From JAABTL01 sp964465355 (GTDB lineage Bacteria; Deinococcota; Deinococci; Deinococcales; Trueperaceae): a DNA stretch of 64,000 bases. The notes beneath the pieces are model-generated. The model was not told where the DNA came from. It was given only the letters and a program-made list of their open reading frames with translations, and made no database searches. Each line of letters opens with the position of its first letter. Within the stretch, counting starts at the first letter, position 1. The stretch covers positions 1-64,000 of the forward strand of contig CAYXJZ010000003.1 in the NCBI GenBank assembly GCA_964465355.1, read 5' to 3'. Made by a program: the position numbers and the translations under genes. Shown piece by piece: positions 61,703 through 64,000 of the stretch.

Positions 61703-62960
61703 TCAGAGCCCCAAGGCGACCTCCAAGGCGGCGTCCCGCCCTCCGAACCAGTCCACCGCCAGGACAGGCACGACCACATCGGGCATGACCGCCTCGCGCG
61801 GGTCGTCGGCCTCTGACTTCTGCCAGTAGCGCGTCGAGATCTGGGCGCTGAGGCCGCTGCGGGGCATGCGCATGGTGACTGCGTCGCTGTAGAGGTTGGG
61901 ACGCCCTCCGGTCGCCTCGCCCACGAAGGTCACGGGCACGGAGCGCTCCAGGTCGATGGCCAGGTTGACGGCCGCCGAGTAGGTGTGCCGGCTGATCAGC
62001 ACGACCAGCTCGCCGTCCCGCGCGAAGTCCCTGAGCACGGCCAGCAGCGGCGGGTAGGTGGTGTTGTTGCCTCCCCCGTTGTGACGCAGGTCGAGGACGA
62101 GCTTGGTGTAGGTCCCGTCGGCGAGCGCTTCACCTACCTGGCGGGCGAAGGCGGCCATGGTGCTGCCGCCGGCCGTGGTGGCGTAGGTCATGTTGTATTG
62201 AAGGTAGAGCACGCCGTCAGCTAGAGGGCCGAACCAGAAGCTGTCGTCCAGATGGCGCTGCAGGTAGAGCTGCTCCCGCCTCTGCGGCATGCGCCCTGGC
62301 CAGAACCAGTCGGTCCAGGCGGCGTGATCGTCCGGCGGGACGAGTCCGGTGCTCAGCACCGTGCGCGCACCGACGGCGTCCTCCAGGACGAAGGGGATGC
62401 GGGTCGGATCGTCGGTGAAGCCGAGGGCGTGCAGCGCGTCGCCGAACAGCGGCCAGACGCCGTGGTTGATCCGCTTGGAGAAGGCGTTGTCGTAGACGAA
62501 GTGCGGCGCCAAGGCCCGTAGCACCTCGTCGATGCCGTGCTCGCCCACGCCGACCAGGCGCTGGCCGATGGCCGACTGGTACGGCGGTTGGGCGCTGACC
62601 ACGTGGAGGCCATCGTCGAAGTCATAACAGCCACAGAGGCGCCATGCCGAAGGCCGCGCCCGCCTGCTCGACGGCGAAGTAGGAGTGCCCGTCGATGTCG
62701 TTGGCGATGCGGGCCGCGCCAAGGATGGCCTGTGTGCGCGTCATGCCGGGAAGCCCCACCATGACCTCAGCCACCACGGCGTCGAAGGCCTCCTTGCCGT
62801 TGCGCCAGGTGGGGTTCGGGTGCACACGCTCGATGCCCGCCGTCAGAGCAGCGATGTCCTCCTGCCAGGCCGTGACCTCGGCGACCGAGAGCAAGGGCTC
62901 GTGGTGGGCGATGGCGGAGGCGAAGAAGAGGCCGAGGAGGCCTGCGACCAGGCGCTTCAT
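61703..62960 (-). pseudogene. S41-family peptidase interrupted by a frameshift
   Basis: Two reading frames on the minus strand together encode one secreted S41 (C-terminal-processing-like) peptidase of about 418 residues. The first (ATG at 62960) has a signal peptide, MKRLVAGLLGLFFASAIA, and runs to LGAARIANDIDGHSYF and APLWLL before a TGA at 62622. The protein resumes one frame over at YDFDDGLHVVSAQPPYQS and continues through LVLDLRHNGGGN and the catalytic SRHTYSAAVN serine region to 61703. One extra base within CTGTTATGAC near 62625 explains it. Real lesion, assembly error or programmed shift cannot be separated here. Confidence 0.8.
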
Positions 62961-63026
62961 GGCCGATTCTGGCACGGCATCCGCCAGCGATGATCAGGTC
63001 AGGCGATAGCTCTTCAGCAGGCGCAT

Positions 63027-63056
63027 TTGACGCGCCTCACTCCTGCTACGTATCAT
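63027..63056 (+). promoter_or_regulatory. Promoter of tRNA-Gln (TTG)
   Basis: TTGACG (63027-63032), 18-base spacer, TATCAT (63051-63056), 27 bases before the tRNA. Confidence 0.7.
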
Positions 63057-63083
63057 GCCGCCGACCGGACCCAGGTCCCACGG

Positions 63084-63157
63084 TGGCCCTTCGTCTAATG
63101 GCAGGACAACCGGTTTTGGTCCGGTCGGTCGGGGTTCGAATCCCTGAGGGCCAGCCA
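63084..63157 (+). tRNA. tRNA-Gln (TTG anticodon)
   Basis: Same cloverleaf as the tRNA-Gln at 61531 apart from the anticodon arm: anticodon loop TTTTGGT with TTG, acceptor TGGCCCT/AGGGCCA, encoded CCA. Decodes CAA. The two glutamine isoacceptors flank the S41 pseudogene, which suggests duplication of the tRNA. Confidence 0.97.
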
Positions 63158-63164
63158 GTCAGGG

Positions 63165-63193
63165 CGGGTGCATGCGGAGATCGCGTGCACCCG
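63165..63193. terminator. Terminator between tRNA-Gln and the acyl-CoA dehydrogenase gene
   Basis: CGGGTGCATGCG (63165-63176) folds with CGCGTGCACCCG (63182-63193), 12 bp with one G-T pair and a 5-nt loop, between convergent genes. Confidence 0.65.
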
Positions 63194-63211
63194 TTCCCGT
63201 CGTGCGGGCGC

Positions 63212-64000
63212 TCAGCCTTCCTTGGGCGGGTACAGGTGGTAGCCCCTGCCCGTCTTGCGCCCGAGCTGCCCCGCCTCCACCCGCTTGCGCAGGCCCTGCG
63301 GCGGCAGGAAGCGCTCGCCCAGCGCCGCGCTCAGCGACTCGGTGATGGCCAGCATGACGTCCAGCCCAACGTAGTCGGCCAGTTCCAGCGGCCCCATGGG
63401 GTGGTTGAGCCCCAGCTTGACCGCCGTGTCGATGTCGGCGGCCGAGGCCACGCCCTCCTCGAACGTGCGCATGGCCTCGACCAGGTTGGCGGCAAGCAGC
63501 CTGGTGGTGACGAAGCCCTGGCGGTCGGCCACCTCCACCACCGTCTTGCCGCAGGCCTCGGCCACCGCCCGCACCCGGGCCATGGTGTCGTCGCTGCTCA
63601 GCAGGCCACGCACGTTCTCCACCAGCCGCATGCGCTCGGGAGGGTTGAACCAGTGCATGCCGCAGACCTGGTCGGGCCGGCGCGTGACGGCGGCGATGGC
63701 GGTCACCGACAGTTGGCTGGTGTTGCTGGCCAGCACCGCGTGGGTGGGCGCAGCCGCGTCGATGCGGCGGAACAGATCCTGCTTCAGCTCCAGGCGTTCA
63801 GGGGCGGCCTCGATGACCAGGTCGGCGGCGGACACCGCCTCCTCCGGCGTGGCCAGGTAGCTCACCGCGGCGCCGGCAGCTCGCTTCTCGATGCGGGCCT
63901 TGGCAGCCTCCAGCGCCTTGGCCGATGGGTCGGAAAGGTGGACGCGGTAGCCGTGCTCGGCGAGCAGGGCGGCGATGCCGCCGCCCATGGTGCCGGCGCC
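63212..64000 (-). CDS. 3-hydroxyacyl-CoA dehydrogenase (3-hydroxybutyryl-CoA type), 5' end beyond window
   Basis: NAD-dependent dehydrogenase of fatty-acid or butanoate metabolism. 262 residues are present; only a few N-terminal ones are cut off by the right edge. Features: Rossmann GAGTMGGGIAALLAEHGY, VIEAAPERLELKQDLF, SNTSQLSVTAIA, catalytic His in GMHWFNPPERM, and the C-terminal NHPMGPLELADYVGLDV. Single-domain length fits the PaaH/Hbd group, not the FadB fusion. Confidence 0.93.
   Translation of the reverse strand, partial: GAGTMGGGIAALLAEHGYRVHLSDPSAKALEAAKARIEKRAAGAAVSYLATPEEAVSAADLVIEAAPERLELKQDLFRRIDAAAPTHAVLASNTSQLSVTAIAAVTRRPDQVCGMHWFNPPERMRLVENVRGLLSSDDTMARVRAVAEACGKTVVEVADRQGFVTTRLLAANLVEAMRTFEEGVASAADIDTAVKLGLNHPMGPLELADYVGLDVMLAITESLSAALGERFLPPQGLRKRVEAGQLGRKTGRGYHLYPPKEG

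Overview
This 64 kb window is a GC-rich (roughly 68-70 percent by eye), gene-dense bacterial chromosome segment with no insertion sequence, prophage, integrase or CRISPR array. The best lineage guess is Deinococcota, possibly a Trueperaceae-like member. The pilus extension ATPase carries three N-terminal GSPII domains, as in Thermus PilF. At least twenty genes have a TANNNT -10 box 5-9 nt before the start codon, as in the leaderless mRNAs known from Deinococcus. Orphan PASTA and E3-binding-domain proteins fit as well. This is inference; 16S rRNA or ribosomal-protein phylogeny would settle it.

Layout. 1-6.5 kb (minus): rpsL-rpsG-fusA-tuf, then the overlapping set sua5-purE-purK. 6.5-11 kb (plus): a small unknown gene, an ArsR-type regulator, a promoter with two copies of an inverted repeat followed by a 27-codon peptide gene and a strong terminator, then tldD-pmbA. 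11-17 kb: aroH, ispH-dusA (minus), and the DNA-repair pair mrfA-mrfB (plus) with an HNH insertion in MrfA; tRNA-Ile. 17-23.5 kb: HtrA-like protease, nrnA, recN, an unknown, a cysteine-less family 4 uracil-DNA glycosylase, DUF1844 and dtd. 23.5-27 kb (minus): carA, a truncated glmU, lgt, DUF456. 27-33 kb (plus): sucCD, gluQ and trpBA behind a candidate Trp leader peptide. 33-40 kb: rlpA, tatD, an alpha/beta hydrolase without its nucleophile, a YqeG-type phosphatase, pilB-pilT. 40-47 kb (plus): leuCDB, an aminotransferase and ilvD behind a promoter, a Leu/Val-containing leader peptide and an attenuator. 47-55 kb: thuA and a Gfo/Idh oxidoreductase, ubiX-ispD-ispE (minus), DUF309, a pseudo-E2 protein, an orphan PASTA protein. 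55-64 kb: phosphoesterase-ackA-ROK kinase-UPF0316 (minus), wecA-wecB, upp, three tRNAs, a frameshifted S41 peptidase, and a partial 3-hydroxyacyl-CoA dehydrogenase.

How it works together. Most genes are core housekeeping: translation, tRNA modification, purine, tryptophan, leucine and isoprenoid synthesis, envelope assembly, TCA cycle and DNA repair. Operons are packed with 4-nt ATGA/GTGA/TTGA overlaps, which implies translational coupling. The most novel content is regulatory. Two 24-codon, arginine-rich leader ORFs, apparently leaderless or nearly so, precede trpBA and leuCDB. The first has tandem Trp codons and a C-rich tract; the second has Leu/Val codons and an intrinsic terminator. A third short ORF sits under a doubled operator-like repeat just downstream of the ArsR-type gene. 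Several proteins have lost expected catalytic or metal-binding residues (uracil-DNA glycosylase, ROK kinase, hydrolase, E2-like protein, GlmU).
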